Of a DNA stretch of 63,077 bases, positions 24,102 to 32,331 are shown piece after piece. The DNA lies in contig JAFZLK010000002.1 of assembly GCA_017551515.1 (NCBI GenBank), forward strand, positions 1-63,077, given 5' to 3'. The position numbers were made by a program, and so were the translations under genes. The first letter of the stretch is position 1. Each line of letters begins with the position of its first letter. The notes under the pieces were generated by a model. It made no database searches. It was not told where the DNA came from and saw nothing but the letters and a program-made list of their open reading frames with translations. The DNA is from Bacteroidales bacterium. GTDB lineage: Bacteria; Bacteroidota; Bacteroidia; Bacteroidales; ML635J-15.

Positions 24102-24177
24102 TTTGAACATTTTGAATAATGGAATTGAACATTTTGAGAGTAACTTTTGAACATTTTGAATCTTTCTTTTGACGATT
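24102..24177 (+). repeat. Iteron array C: four units at 22-bp steps, downstream
   Basis: Units start at 24102, 24124, 24146 and 24168 (TTTGAACATT, ATTGAACATT, TTTGAACATT, TTTGACGATT). The orientation is the same as arrays A and B. The array ends 12 bp before the rfbA -33 element, so it may also affect rfbA transcription. Confidence 0.9.
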
Positions 24178-24189
24178 TCAAAAATTGAA

Positions 24190-24220
24190 TTTGCCACCTT
24201 ATATTAAATGTATATATTTG
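24190..24220 (+). promoter_or_regulatory. rfbA promoter
   Basis: TTTG at 24190-24193 and TATATTTG at 24213-24220 are separated by exactly 19 bp. The ATG follows 21 bp later. Confidence 0.85.
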
Positions 24221-24241
24221 CGAACACTAAAACGAAACACA

Positions 24242-25111
24242 ATGAAAGGTATAATTTTAGCAGGTGGTGCGGGAACTCGTCTGCACCCGATGACAATAAG
24301 CATTTCGAAGCAAATAATTCCGGTTTACGACAAGCCGATGATTTACTATCCGCTTTCAACGCTCATGCTGGCAGGAATACGCGAAGTATTGATAATCTCC
24401 ACTCCGCAGGACATAGGTCTGTACGAAAAGTTGTTCGGTGACGGTTCGCAACTCGGAATGGACATAAAATATAAGATTCAACCTTCGCCAGATGGACTTG
24501 CGCAAGCATTCATTCTCGGCGAGGAATTCATTGGCGACGACAAGGTTTGCCTCGTGCTTGGCGACAATATTTTCTATGGTCAGAGTTTTGGTCAGCAATT
24601 GACAGATGCTGCAAAAATCGATGACGGTGCAATCATTTTCGGTTACTATGTCAATGACCCGGAAAGATACGGTGTTGCAGAATTTGACAAAGATGGCAAA
24701 GTTATTTCCATCGAGGAAAAGCCTGAACATCCAAAGTCAAACTACGCAGTAACAGGACTTTACTTCTATTCGAACGATGTGGTTGCAAAGGCAAAAAGTT
24801 TGAAACCATCGAAGCGTGGTGAACTCGAAATAACTGACCTCAACAACTTGTACCTAAAAGAAGATCGTTTGCAAATAAAACTTCTCGGTCGTGGTTTCGC
24901 ATGGCTTGACACTGGCACTCCAGACAGTCTGCTTCAGGCATCAAACTTCATCGAGACAATAGAGCATCGTCAGGGACTGAAAGCATCATGTATTGAGGAG
25001 ATTGCATATCGTAAAGGCTTCATAAACAAGGAACAGCTTGCTGTACTCGCTGAAAAGCTTGCAAAGAGCAACTACGGAAAATATTTGTTGAGAATTGTAA
25101 ACGAAAAATAG
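24242..25111 (+). CDS. rfbA: Glucose-1-phosphate thymidylyltransferase
   Basis: From ATG 24242 the protein has 289 residues, standard for RmlA. It joins dTTP and glucose-1-phosphate to make dTDP-glucose, the first step of dTDP-L-rhamnose synthesis. The nucleotide-binding GGAGTRLHP motif and [17 protein letters not shown] are at the N-terminus, with LGDNIFYG and [20 protein letters not shown] further on. rfbC follows 5 bp later. Upstream in-frame sequence from 24185 overlaps the promoter and is not coding. Confidence 0.96.
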   Translation: MKGIILAGGAGTRLHPMTISISKQIIPVYDKPMIYYPLSTLMLAGIREVLIISTPQDIGLYEKLFGDGSQLGMDIKYKIQPSPDGLAQAFILGEEFIGDDKVCLVLGDNIFYGQSFGQQLTDAAKIDDGAIIFGYYVNDPERYGVAEFDKDGKVISIEEKPEHPKSNYAVTGLYFYSNDVVAKAKSLKPSKRGELEITDLNNLYLKEDRLQIKLLGRGFAWLDTGTPDSLLQASNFIETIEHRQGLKASCIEEIAYRKGFINKEQLAVLAEKLAKSNYGKYLLRIVNEK

Positions 25112-25116
25112 CAGAA

Positions 25117-25665
25117 ATGACGGTAACAGATACCTTTATAAAGGATTTGAAAATTATTGAACCGAAAGTTTTCGGTGACCAGCGCGGATATTTTTTCGAA
25201 ACTTGGAATAAATCCGTTTTCGAAGCGGCAGGAATAAACTTTGTTCCAGTCCAACAGAACGAATCAAGTTCGACATACGGCGTTGTGCGCGGTTTGCATT
25301 TCCAACTTAACCCATATTCGCAAGCAAAACTTGTCCGTTGCGTTGTCGGTAAGGTTCTCGATGTGGCTGTCGATGTGCGCAAAGGTTCCCCAACTTACGG
25401 CAAGCATCTTTCGGTGGAACTTTCCGAGGAAAACAAGCGCCAGTTCCTCATTCCGCGCGGATTTGCACATGGATTTTCTGTTCTGTCCGACTATGCTGTG
25501 TTTGCATATCTTTGCGACAATGCATACAACAAGGAAAGCGAAGGCGGTATCATCTTCAACGACCCTGAACTTGCCATCGATTGGAAGATTCCACAGGACA
25601 AGATGATTTTCTCCGAAAGAGACATGAATCATCCAACATTAAAAGATGCAAAATTAAACTTTTGA
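25117..25665 (+). CDS. rfbC: dTDP-4-dehydrorhamnose 3,5-epimerase
   Basis: The 182-residue cupin enzyme epimerises dTDP-4-keto-6-deoxyglucose. Family motifs are clear: FGDQRGYFFETWN, FVPVQQNESSSTYGVVRGLHFQ with the catalytic His, AKLVRCVVGKVLDVAVD, FLIPRGFAHGFSVLSD and the closing INFND-like FNDPELAIDW. It is the second gene of the rfbACD run; rfbD begins 2 bp after the stop. The dehydratase gene rfbB is not in the window and must be elsewhere. Confidence 0.96.
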   Translation: MTVTDTFIKDLKIIEPKVFGDQRGYFFETWNKSVFEAAGINFVPVQQNESSSTYGVVRGLHFQLNPYSQAKLVRCVVGKVLDVAVDVRKGSPTYGKHLSVELSEENKRQFLIPRGFAHGFSVLSDYAVFAYLCDNAYNKESEGGIIFNDPELAIDWKIPQDKMIFSERDMNHPTLKDAKLNF

Positions 25666-25667
25666 AA

Positions 25668-26546
25668 ATGAAAAGAATACTCGTCATAGGCTGTAATGGT
25701 CAACTTGGCAACAAGATTCGCGATAACCACGAAATGGTTGCAAATGCTGAATTTGAATATGTTGACATTGACAAACTTGATATATCAAACATTGAGGCAA
25801 CAACTAATTTTTTCAATGGTCAGCATTTTGATGTTGTAATAAACTGCGCAGCCTACACCGCTGTGGAAAAGGCTGAGGATGACCTCGAAAACGCAACCTT
25901 GGCAAACGCCATTGCTCCGCGCAACCTTGCACAGTGCGCCAACAAGTTTGGTTTCAGGTTGATACATGTTTCTACCGACTATGTTTTCGACGGCAAGGCA
26001 AATACTCCATATTGCGAAGATGCGCCAACCAATCCGCAGTCGGCATACGGCAGGACAAAACTTGATGGCGAAAAGAACATTGTTGCTGAAAACTGCGATG
26101 CTGTCATTGTGCGTACGGCTTGGCTATATAGCGAATATGGTAACAATTATGTGAAAACCATGATTCGTCTCGGTGGCGAAGGCAAGATAAAAGGTGTTGT
26201 GTTTGACCAAGTCGGCACACCGACATACGCTGGTGATCTTGCAAAGGCTTTATTGAAAATCACTGACATATACCTCAATAAAAACGAATGGCACGGCGGA
26301 ATATATCATTTCACCAACCGTGGAGTTTGCTCATGGTACGATTTCACAATGCACATTTTTAGGCTGACAAAGATTGATGCCAATGTAAAGCCTTTGTTGA
26401 CAAGCGAATATCCTACCAAAGCAACCCGTCCAACTTACAGTGTGCTGAACACCAGAAAGATTTCGGAAACTTTCGGCATCGAAATTCCGTATTGGACTGA
26501 TTCTCTTCGCGAAATGCTTGATAGATACAGCAAACTCAATGGATAA
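25668..26546 (+). CDS. rfbD: dTDP-4-dehydrorhamnose reductase
   Basis: From ATG 25668 (MKRILVIGCNGQLGNKI) the protein has 292 residues. This SDR-type enzyme makes dTDP-L-rhamnose. It shows the GCNGQLG nucleotide loop, VINCAAYTAVEKAE, STDYVFDG and the catalytic YGRTKLDGE. The dTDP-rhamnose product feeds O-antigen or capsule assembly, in line with the glycosyltransferases at 14.9-17.3 kb. It overlaps the next lipoprotein gene by 8 bp. Confidence 0.96.
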   Translation: MKRILVIGCNGQLGNKIRDNHEMVANAEFEYVDIDKLDISNIEATTNFFNGQHFDVVINCAAYTAVEKAEDDLENATLANAIAPRNLAQCANKFGFRLIHVSTDYVFDGKANTPYCEDAPTNPQSAYGRTKLDGEKNIVAENCDAVIVRTAWLYSEYGNNYVKTMIRLGGEGKIKGVVFDQVGTPTYAGDLAKALLKITDIYLNKNEWHGGIYHFTNRGVCSWYDFTMHIFRLTKIDANVKPLLTSEYPTKATRPTYSVLNTRKISETFGIEIPYWTDSLREMLDRYSKLNG

Positions 26547-27327
26547 AGTTAAGGCATATTGCCTGATGATAGTGGTTGCTGCATTGCTTTTGTCGTGTAG
26601 CAATGGTTTGCAGTACAAGCAGGTGAGCGAAGATTTCAGCAATGTAGAATCGACAGCCGACAAAAGCCATATCGACAGCATTTTGAATTGTCTTCCAAAA
26701 TATTCCGAGATTTGCAAGAATATCCGTCTTAACAAGGTAAAGTTCAATGCCGACATTCTTTTTGATGTCCGAACCATAGACTTGTATCAGAACTCAAAGG
26801 AAACGGCCGTGGCTATGGGAATGCTGGTTGCAGACCTCGGATATGCTAGGTATTTCGAGAGAGTGCAAATTTGTACCGATATTTTAGATGCAACAAAGAT
26901 GGTGGCAGAAAAACTAGCTGTCGAAAGCGATGTCTTTTCGGAATATGTGCCTAGGATAGAGGAAAATCTTAACGATGAACAGGTGATTTTTGCAACCATT
27001 GACAGTTTGCTTGATGCAGATGTCATTGTGCCGTCCGAAAACGAAAAATATGGAATCTCGGCAATGTTCATCTGCGGATTCTGGCTGGAGGTTACATATC
27101 TGGGACTTGATAGCGATGTAAATGGAAATGATGCTAATGCTAATTCATTGGAAAGCCATTTCGCTGTGCTTCATCAGATTAACGAGCTTCTTGGACAACT
27201 TTCCGACACGGATGTAATCGAGGATTTGAAACGTGATTTCGGAAAGCTGGAAGAAAATGGTGCGTCTTCTACATCTTTGAAAACAGATGTGGAATCGATA
27301 AGAGGAAAGTTTGTAAAGGTTTTGTAA
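26539..27327 (+). CDS. Hypothetical lipoprotein
   Basis: From ATG 26539 the protein has 262 residues with a lipobox (VVAALLLSC, Cys at about 16). The mature part is mostly helical and acidic with no motif I recognise, though a repeated pattern of LxxLGYARYFERVQICTDILDATK-like helices suggests a helical bundle. Its start overlaps the end of rfbD, so it is probably expressed with the rfb genes, but a role in sugar metabolism is not implied by its sequence. Confidence 0.7.
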   Translation: MDKVKAYCLMIVVAALLLSCSNGLQYKQVSEDFSNVESTADKSHIDSILNCLPKYSEICKNIRLNKVKFNADILFDVRTIDLYQNSKETAVAMGMLVADLGYARYFERVQICTDILDATKMVAEKLAVESDVFSEYVPRIEENLNDEQVIFATIDSLLDADVIVPSENEKYGISAMFICGFWLEVTYLGLDSDVNGNDANANSLESHFAVLHQINELLGQLSDTDVIEDLKRDFGKLEENGASSTSLKTDVESIRGKFVKVL

Positions 27328-27495
27328 GTTGTTGTGTGATAGTATGTTGGAGTATGGGGACTTATATGGTTCTATGTTGATATTAACATTGCAATTTGTT
27401 TTTAATCAGGTTTAAAGCCTTTTTTTTGTTAATAATGTATAGGGGAATGAGCTTTCCCGTTGATAAATGCTCGGGCAGACATGGTCGGAAAATAG

Positions 27496-27503
27496 TAATT
27501 TTG
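27496..27503 (+). promoter_or_regulatory. Probable dnaB -7 box
   Basis: TAATTTTG matches TAnnTTTG and lies 20 bp before the dnaB ATG. No clear TTTG occurs at the right distance upstream. Confidence 0.45.
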
Positions 27504-27523
27504 CATTCCTAAAAAATTGATTT

Positions 27524-29119
27524 ATGGTACAAGAAAAAAATGCATCGAAAAAAGGAAAGAAGCGTGAAAATGATGTTTTGGATGAACTGAATACGCTATT
27601 GGGTAAGATTCCTCCACAATCGCCTGAATTGGAGAAAGCTGTATTGGGGGCGATTTTGATACAGTCCAGCGCGATTTATGACATTATGAATATTATAAAG
27701 CCAGATAGTTTCTATATTCCGGCTCATCAGACTATATTCGCCACAATGATAACCCTAATGCAGGCGCAGAAGCCAATCGATGCCATAACCTTGTCGGAGG
27801 AACTTCGCATCAAGGGTCAGCTCGAAGAGGTCGGCGGTCTTCCGTACATTTTGGAACTAACTGAACTTATAGGTACTGCTGCTCATTTGGAATACCATGC
27901 TAGGATAGTACAGCAGAAATACATTCAGCGCGAACTCATAAAGGCATCTACCGAAATACAGAAGATGTCGTATGATGAAACAAAGGATGTTGATGAGCTT
28001 ATACAATTTGCCGAAGGTGAAATATTCAAAATCTCGGAAGGTTCGATAAAGAAGGATTTGACAAGGATAGGCTCATTGATGGAACCTGCCAAGAATGCTA
28101 TCGACAAGGCTGCAAAGAACAAAGGGCAGTTGCGCGGTGTGCCATCAGGCTTTACCGACCTCGATAGGCTTACATCCGGCTGGCAACCTTCCGATCTTAT
28201 AATTATTGCCGCTCGTCCATCAATGGGTAAGACCGCATTTGTGTTGTCGATGGCGCGTAACATGGCCGTTGATCATCACAAGACAGTTGTTTTCTTTTCG
28301 CTTGAAATGTCATCGATGTCGCTTGTGAACCGACTTATAGCTGCCGAAATAGAGGTGTCTGGCGAGTCAATTAGAAACGGAGATCTTAGCGAGGAGGACT
28401 GGCGTTGTTTCGATTCCAAACTCGAAAGGCTTGGTTCGGCTCCGCTATTTATAGATGATACGCCAGCAATGTCGGTTTTCGAATTGCGCTCAAAGTGCCG
28501 TCGTCAAAAAGAAAGCAAGGAGGGTCTTGATATAATAATAATTGACTACTTGCAGCTTATGACATCTGGCGTTGACAACAAGGGAAGCCGTGAACAGGAA
28601 GTAAGTACAATATCGCGTTCGCTCAAGGCTATCGCAAAAGAATTGAATGTGCCTATAATCGCTCTTTCTCAGCTTAACCGTGGTGTTGAAACAAGGGGTA
28701 ACGACAAGCGTCCGCAACTTTCCGACTTGCGTGAATCGGGAGCAATTGAGCAGGATGCTGATATTGTAGGGTTTATTCATCGTCCTGAATATTATGGTCT
28801 CAAGGAAGATAGTAATGGTCGTTCCACTATGGGGTTGGCAACGGTTATCGTAGCAAAACACCGTAACGGTGCAGTTGACGATGTAAACCTCAGGTTCATA
28901 AAGGAACTTGCAAAGTTCAAGGATTTGGAAGACGGTATAAGTGAAATGTTGCCATCGTCTGATACCGAATATCAGGTACATGGTTCCAAGATGAACAGCC
29001 AGGATTTTGGAGCAAATGCTTCAAATGGTAGTACGAGTTTAATAGGAGATAACAGTTTTGAAAGTATTCCGCTCGATGGATTCTCGAAGTCGGGAGGAAT
29101 TGATGAACCACCATTTTAA
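27524..29119 (+). CDS. dnaB: Replicative DNA helicase DnaB
   Basis: The 531-residue protein has a charged N-terminal leader of about 30 residues, then the DnaB N-terminal collar domain (PPQSPELEKAVLGAILI), a linker and the RecA-like helicase core. The core has Walker A ARPSMGKTAF, the FFSLEMSS motif, IIIDYLQLMTSG and LSQLNRGVE. No intein is present. The C-terminal 50 residues are a low-complexity Ser/Asn tail. DnaB unwinds DNA at the replication fork as a hexamer. The dCMP deaminase gene follows after 12 bp. Confidence 0.96.
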   Translation: MVQEKNASKKGKKRENDVLDELNTLLGKIPPQSPELEKAVLGAILIQSSAIYDIMNIIKPDSFYIPAHQTIFATMITLMQAQKPIDAITLSEELRIKGQLEEVGGLPYILELTELIGTAAHLEYHARIVQQKYIQRELIKASTEIQKMSYDETKDVDELIQFAEGEIFKISEGSIKKDLTRIGSLMEPAKNAIDKAAKNKGQLRGVPSGFTDLDRLTSGWQPSDLIIIAARPSMGKTAFVLSMARNMAVDHHKTVVFFSLEMSSMSLVNRLIAAEIEVSGESIRNGDLSEEDWRCFDSKLERLGSAPLFIDDTPAMSVFELRSKCRRQKESKEGLDIIIIDYLQLMTSGVDNKGSREQEVSTISRSLKAIAKELNVPIIALSQLNRGVETRGNDKRPQLSDLRESGAIEQDADIVGFIHRPEYYGLKEDSNGRSTMGLATVIVAKHRNGAVDDVNLRFIKELAKFKDLEDGISEMLPSSDTEYQVHGSKMNSQDFGANASNGSTSLIGDNSFESIPLDGFSKSGGIDEPPF

Positions 29120-29131
29120 TTTTGTAAGGAT

Positions 29132-29572
29132 ATGGAAGGTCAGAATGAAGATAGAAAGCGAATGTTCGATAAGAACTATTTGGATATGGCTGCAATATGG
29201 GCAAAGAACTCGTATTGCAAGCGCCGTCAGGTTGGAGCTTTGCTCGTGAAGAACAGGATGATAATATCGGATGGATTCAACGGAACACCATCGGGTTTTG
29301 AGAACCAGTGCGAGGACGAAAACAATACGACAAAGCCGTATGTGCTTCATGCAGAAGCAAATGCGATAACCAAGGTGGCCAAGTCTGGCAACAGTAGCGA
29401 AGGTGCAACCTTATATATAACCACTGCTCCGTGCATCGAGTGTGCCAAACTGATAATTCAGGCGGGTATTGTGCGCGTGGTTTATGCAGAGGAATACCGC
29501 ATGTCGGAAGGGATTGAACTTTTGAAGAGAGCAGGCATTGAAGTCGTAAATTTTAATGGCGATGAAATATAA
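29132..29572 (+). CDS. dCMP deaminase family protein
   Basis: The 146-residue zinc-dependent cytidine/dCMP deaminase fold shows the catalytic HAEANAI and PCIECAK motifs that bind zinc and the catalytic water. The N-terminal YLDMAAIWAKNSYCKRRQVGALLVK and FNGTPSGFEN stretches are typical of dCMP deaminases (ComEB-like), which supply dUMP for thymidylate synthesis. It overlaps the start of the following protease gene, so dnaB, this gene and the protease look like one transcript. Confidence 0.92.
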   Translation: MEGQNEDRKRMFDKNYLDMAAIWAKNSYCKRRQVGALLVKNRMIISDGFNGTPSGFENQCEDENNTTKPYVLHAEANAITKVAKSGNSSEGATLYITTAPCIECAKLIIQAGIVRVVYAEEYRMSEGIELLKRAGIEVVNFNGDEI

Positions 29573-31127
29573 CAATACGAAATTCGCTGTTTTGATTCCG
29601 CTGATTGTGGCGGTTTCGGTTGTCGCAGGAATGTTTATTTCTATGCTTTTCAGGCAGGATGTCGGTGGGTTTGTTAATTCAGAAGGCAAAATCCAAGATG
29701 TTATGAACCTCATTGACACTTATTATGTGGATGACATAAATAGTGACAGCATTGAGGATATTATGATTTCCGATTTCCTGCATAATCTAGACCCTCATTC
29801 ATCGTATATGACAGCAAAGGAAACATCTGAGGTGGAGACGGAACTGACTGGGAATTTTGTGGGAATAGGCATCAGGTTTTATGTTTTGCACGATACGGTT
29901 ATTGTTACTAACATAATCAAGGGTGGCGCATCCGAGAAGGTAGGACTGATGGCTGGCGATAGGATTATTGATGTCGATGGCAGACCGATGTCGGGTATTG
30001 GAATAAGCAACGATAGTGTTCGGGGACGCATATTGGGCGAAGAAGGCAAAAAGGTGAAATTGAAGATTTTGCGAGATGGAAATTTGATGGACTTCAACAT
30101 TCGCCGTGCGCCAGTGGAGGTCGAAAGTGTTTATTATTCAAAGCTTAACGATATAGGCTATATAAAGGTGACCTCGTTCAACAGCAATACTGTCGAACAA
30201 TTTGATGATGCGCTGAAAATGCTCATGTTCTTGAAGGTTAAGTCGTTGGTTATGGATTTGCGCGATAATAGCGGAGGATTTATGTATGCGGCACAAGGTA
30301 TTCTTGATAATTTCTTTACAGATAGGAAGTTGCTTGTATATACTGAAGGCGCAAATTCGGATCGCGAAGAGGTTTACTCTACAGGACGCAAAGGCGTATG
30401 CGCTGGCTATCCGCTGGTGGTTTTGGTAAACGAAAGTTCTGCATCTGCGTCGGAAATAACGGCAGGTGTGATTCAGGACTACGACATAGGTACTGTAATA
30501 GGTAATGTTACATTTGGCAAAGGACTTGTTCAAAGAATGTTCAACTTGTCAGATGGTTCATCAGTAAGGTTGACAGTTTCTCGCTACTATCTTCCATCGG
30601 GGCGATGCATTCAGCGTAGTTATAGCGATGGATATATTTCGTATCTTGAGAACTACTATTTGAGCTATGGCAAGAACAAGCAGAGCGTTGATAGTTCGAA
30701 GGTGTTTTACACCTTGAACAAGAAACGCAAAGTTTACGAAGGCGATGGACTTATGCCAGATATTACCATTGAGCATGATACATCGTATGTTTCGGATATG
30801 CTTGTCGCCATAGGTCGCACAAATGTAATAAGTGACTTCAGCGTAGAGTATTTCGATATGAATCGTAGCAAGATGTCTGGCATTTCAACGACAAAAACTT
30901 TTGATGCATATCTTGACAAGGACAATATGTTTGACAAGTTCCTCGGTAGGCTTCAGGCTGACAGCATATCGTATTCGCAAGCCGATCTGGTTCGGTCGCG
31001 CAAATATCTTAATAAGGTACTAAGGTATCAGATAGCAAGCTATTGTTTGGATTTGAATGCCGCCAATGCCATTCTTCTCGAAGACGATCCCTATATGGAA
31101 AAGGCTAGGGAAGAGTTGGAAAAATAG
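29556..31127 (+). CDS. S41 family carboxy-terminal processing protease (CtpA-like)
   Basis: The 523-residue protein begins with a membrane or signal helix (FAVLIPLIVAVSVVAGMFISMLF). A PDZ domain follows (GIRFYVLHDTVIVTNIIKGGASEKVGLMAGDRIIDVDG, split across about residues 100-140), then the S41 catalytic domain with Ser in NESSASASEI and Lys in TFGKGLVQ. The extended C-terminal region of about 150 residues is common in Bacteroidetes members. It is expected to act in the periplasm on protein C-termini. An ATG at 29562 is an alternative start. Confidence 0.93.
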   Translation: MAMKYNNTKFAVLIPLIVAVSVVAGMFISMLFRQDVGGFVNSEGKIQDVMNLIDTYYVDDINSDSIEDIMISDFLHNLDPHSSYMTAKETSEVETELTGNFVGIGIRFYVLHDTVIVTNIIKGGASEKVGLMAGDRIIDVDGRPMSGIGISNDSVRGRILGEEGKKVKLKILRDGNLMDFNIRRAPVEVESVYYSKLNDIGYIKVTSFNSNTVEQFDDALKMLMFLKVKSLVMDLRDNSGGFMYAAQGILDNFFTDRKLLVYTEGANSDREEVYSTGRKGVCAGYPLVVLVNESSASASEITAGVIQDYDIGTVIGNVTFGKGLVQRMFNLSDGSSVRLTVSRYYLPSGRCIQRSYSDGYISYLENYYLSYGKNKQSVDSSKVFYTLNKKRKVYEGDGLMPDITIEHDTSYVSDMLVAIGRTNVISDFSVEYFDMNRSKMSGISTTKTFDAYLDKDNMFDKFLGRLQADSISYSQADLVRSRKYLNKVLRYQIASYCLDLNAANAILLEDDPYMEKAREELEK

Positions 31128-31188
31128 TAATAGTGTCAATTCCTGAATCCTAAATCTAAAATCGTAAATCTAAAATCTAAAATTAGAT

Positions 31189-31196
31189 TATCTTTG
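31189..31196 (+). promoter_or_regulatory. tgt -7 box, predicting a leaderless transcript
   Basis: TATCTTTG is a perfect -7 box ending 4 bp before the tgt ATG. The preceding 45 bp consist of TAAATCTAAAAT-type repeats with no obvious TTTG. Confidence 0.5.
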
Positions 31197-31200
31197 CGCT

Positions 31201-32331
31201 ATGAATTTTACGATTTTACATAAGGACGAAAAGTCCAATGCCAGATGTGGTGTTATTACAACTGATCATGGCGAAATACAGACTCCTATTTTTATGCCTG
31301 TTGGTACATGCGGTACTGTGAAAGGCGTTCATACATACGAGATTAAGAATGAAATTAATGCCCAGATAATTCTCGGCAATACCTACCATTTGTACTTGCG
31401 TCCCGGAATTGAAATCATTAACAAGGCAGGAGGACTGCACAAGTTCAACGGATGGGACAGACCGATACTTACCGATAGCGGAGGTTTTCAGGTGTTTTCT
31501 ATGGCCGATTGTCGGAAACTTACCGACGATGGCGCTATTTTTAGAAGTCATATTGATGGTTCGAAACACATTTTTACTCCCGAGCGAGTTGTTGATATAC
31601 AGCGCAATATCGGAGCGGACATAATGATGGCTTTTGATGAGTGTACACCGTATCCTTGTGAGTACAAGTATGCTGCAAAATCGTTGAAGCGAACCAATGC
31701 TTGGCTTTCGCGTGGCTGGAAGCATTTTAACGAAACCGAAGGGCTGTATGGATATAAGCAGACATTTTTCCCGATTGTGCAAGGCTCTACATACGATGAT
31801 TTGCGCGTAGAATCGGCAAAATATGTTGCCGACATCGGTGCAGATGGCAATGCTATTGGCGGTCTGTCGGTTGGCGAACCTACACAGCAGATGTACGATA
31901 TGATTGAAATCGTAAACGAGCATTTGCCGAAGGACAAGCCTCGTTACCTTATGGGCGTGGGAACTCCAGCAAACATACTCGAAGGAATTGCGCGTGGAAT
32001 TGATATGTTCGACTGCGTAATGCCTACCCGCAACGCTCGTAACGGAATGCTGTTCACGATGGAAGGCACTATGAATATGCGCAACGAGAAGTGGAAGGAC
32101 GACTTCTCTCCACTTGACGAAAACGGAACGACGATTGTGGATTCGTTCTATTCGAAGGCTTACCTGAGGCATCTGGTAATTGCAGGCGAAATGCTGGCTG
32201 CACAGATTGCTAGCATTCATAACCTAGGCTTTTACCTGCATCTTGTTGAACTCGCTCGCGAACATATTGCCGACGGAACATTTACCGACTGGAAGAAATT
32301 GATGGTTGAAAAGTTGGGAAGGAGATTGTAG
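31201..32331 (+). CDS. tgt: tRNA-guanine transglycosylase
   Basis: The 376-residue TIM-barrel enzyme exchanges guanine-34 for a queuine precursor in Asp, Asn, His and Tyr tRNAs. Motifs seen are TPIFMPVGTCGTVKG, ILTDSGGFQVFS with the catalytic Asp, GADIMMAFDECTPYP, GIARGIDMFDCVMPTRNARNG with the nucleophilic Asp, and a C-terminal region near 300-350. The zinc-site pattern CxCxxC is not evident in SFYSKAYLRHLVIAGE, where bacterial Tgt usually has CxCxxCxxYSRAYLRHL, so zinc binding may be lost. lptG-like permease follows directly. Confidence 0.92.
   Translation: MNFTILHKDEKSNARCGVITTDHGEIQTPIFMPVGTCGTVKGVHTYEIKNEINAQIILGNTYHLYLRPGIEIINKAGGLHKFNGWDRPILTDSGGFQVFSMADCRKLTDDGAIFRSHIDGSKHIFTPERVVDIQRNIGADIMMAFDECTPYPCEYKYAAKSLKRTNAWLSRGWKHFNETEGLYGYKQTFFPIVQGSTYDDLRVESAKYVADIGADGNAIGGLSVGEPTQQMYDMIEIVNEHLPKDKPRYLMGVGTPANILEGIARGIDMFDCVMPTRNARNGMLFTMEGTMNMRNEKWKDDFSPLDENGTTIVDSFYSKAYLRHLVIAGEMLAAQIASIHNLGFYLHLVELAREHIADGTFTDWKKLMVEKLGRRL

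Noticed and set aside
27410..27430. Terminator before dnaB (AGGTTTAAAGCCT plus T-run)
   Set aside because: The stem is at most 4-5 bp with a wobble pair and almost no loop, too weak to call.
31216..32220. 334-codon minus-strand frame inside tgt
   Set aside because: It is a shadow on the opposite strand of a clearly coding gene and has no recognisable protein features.
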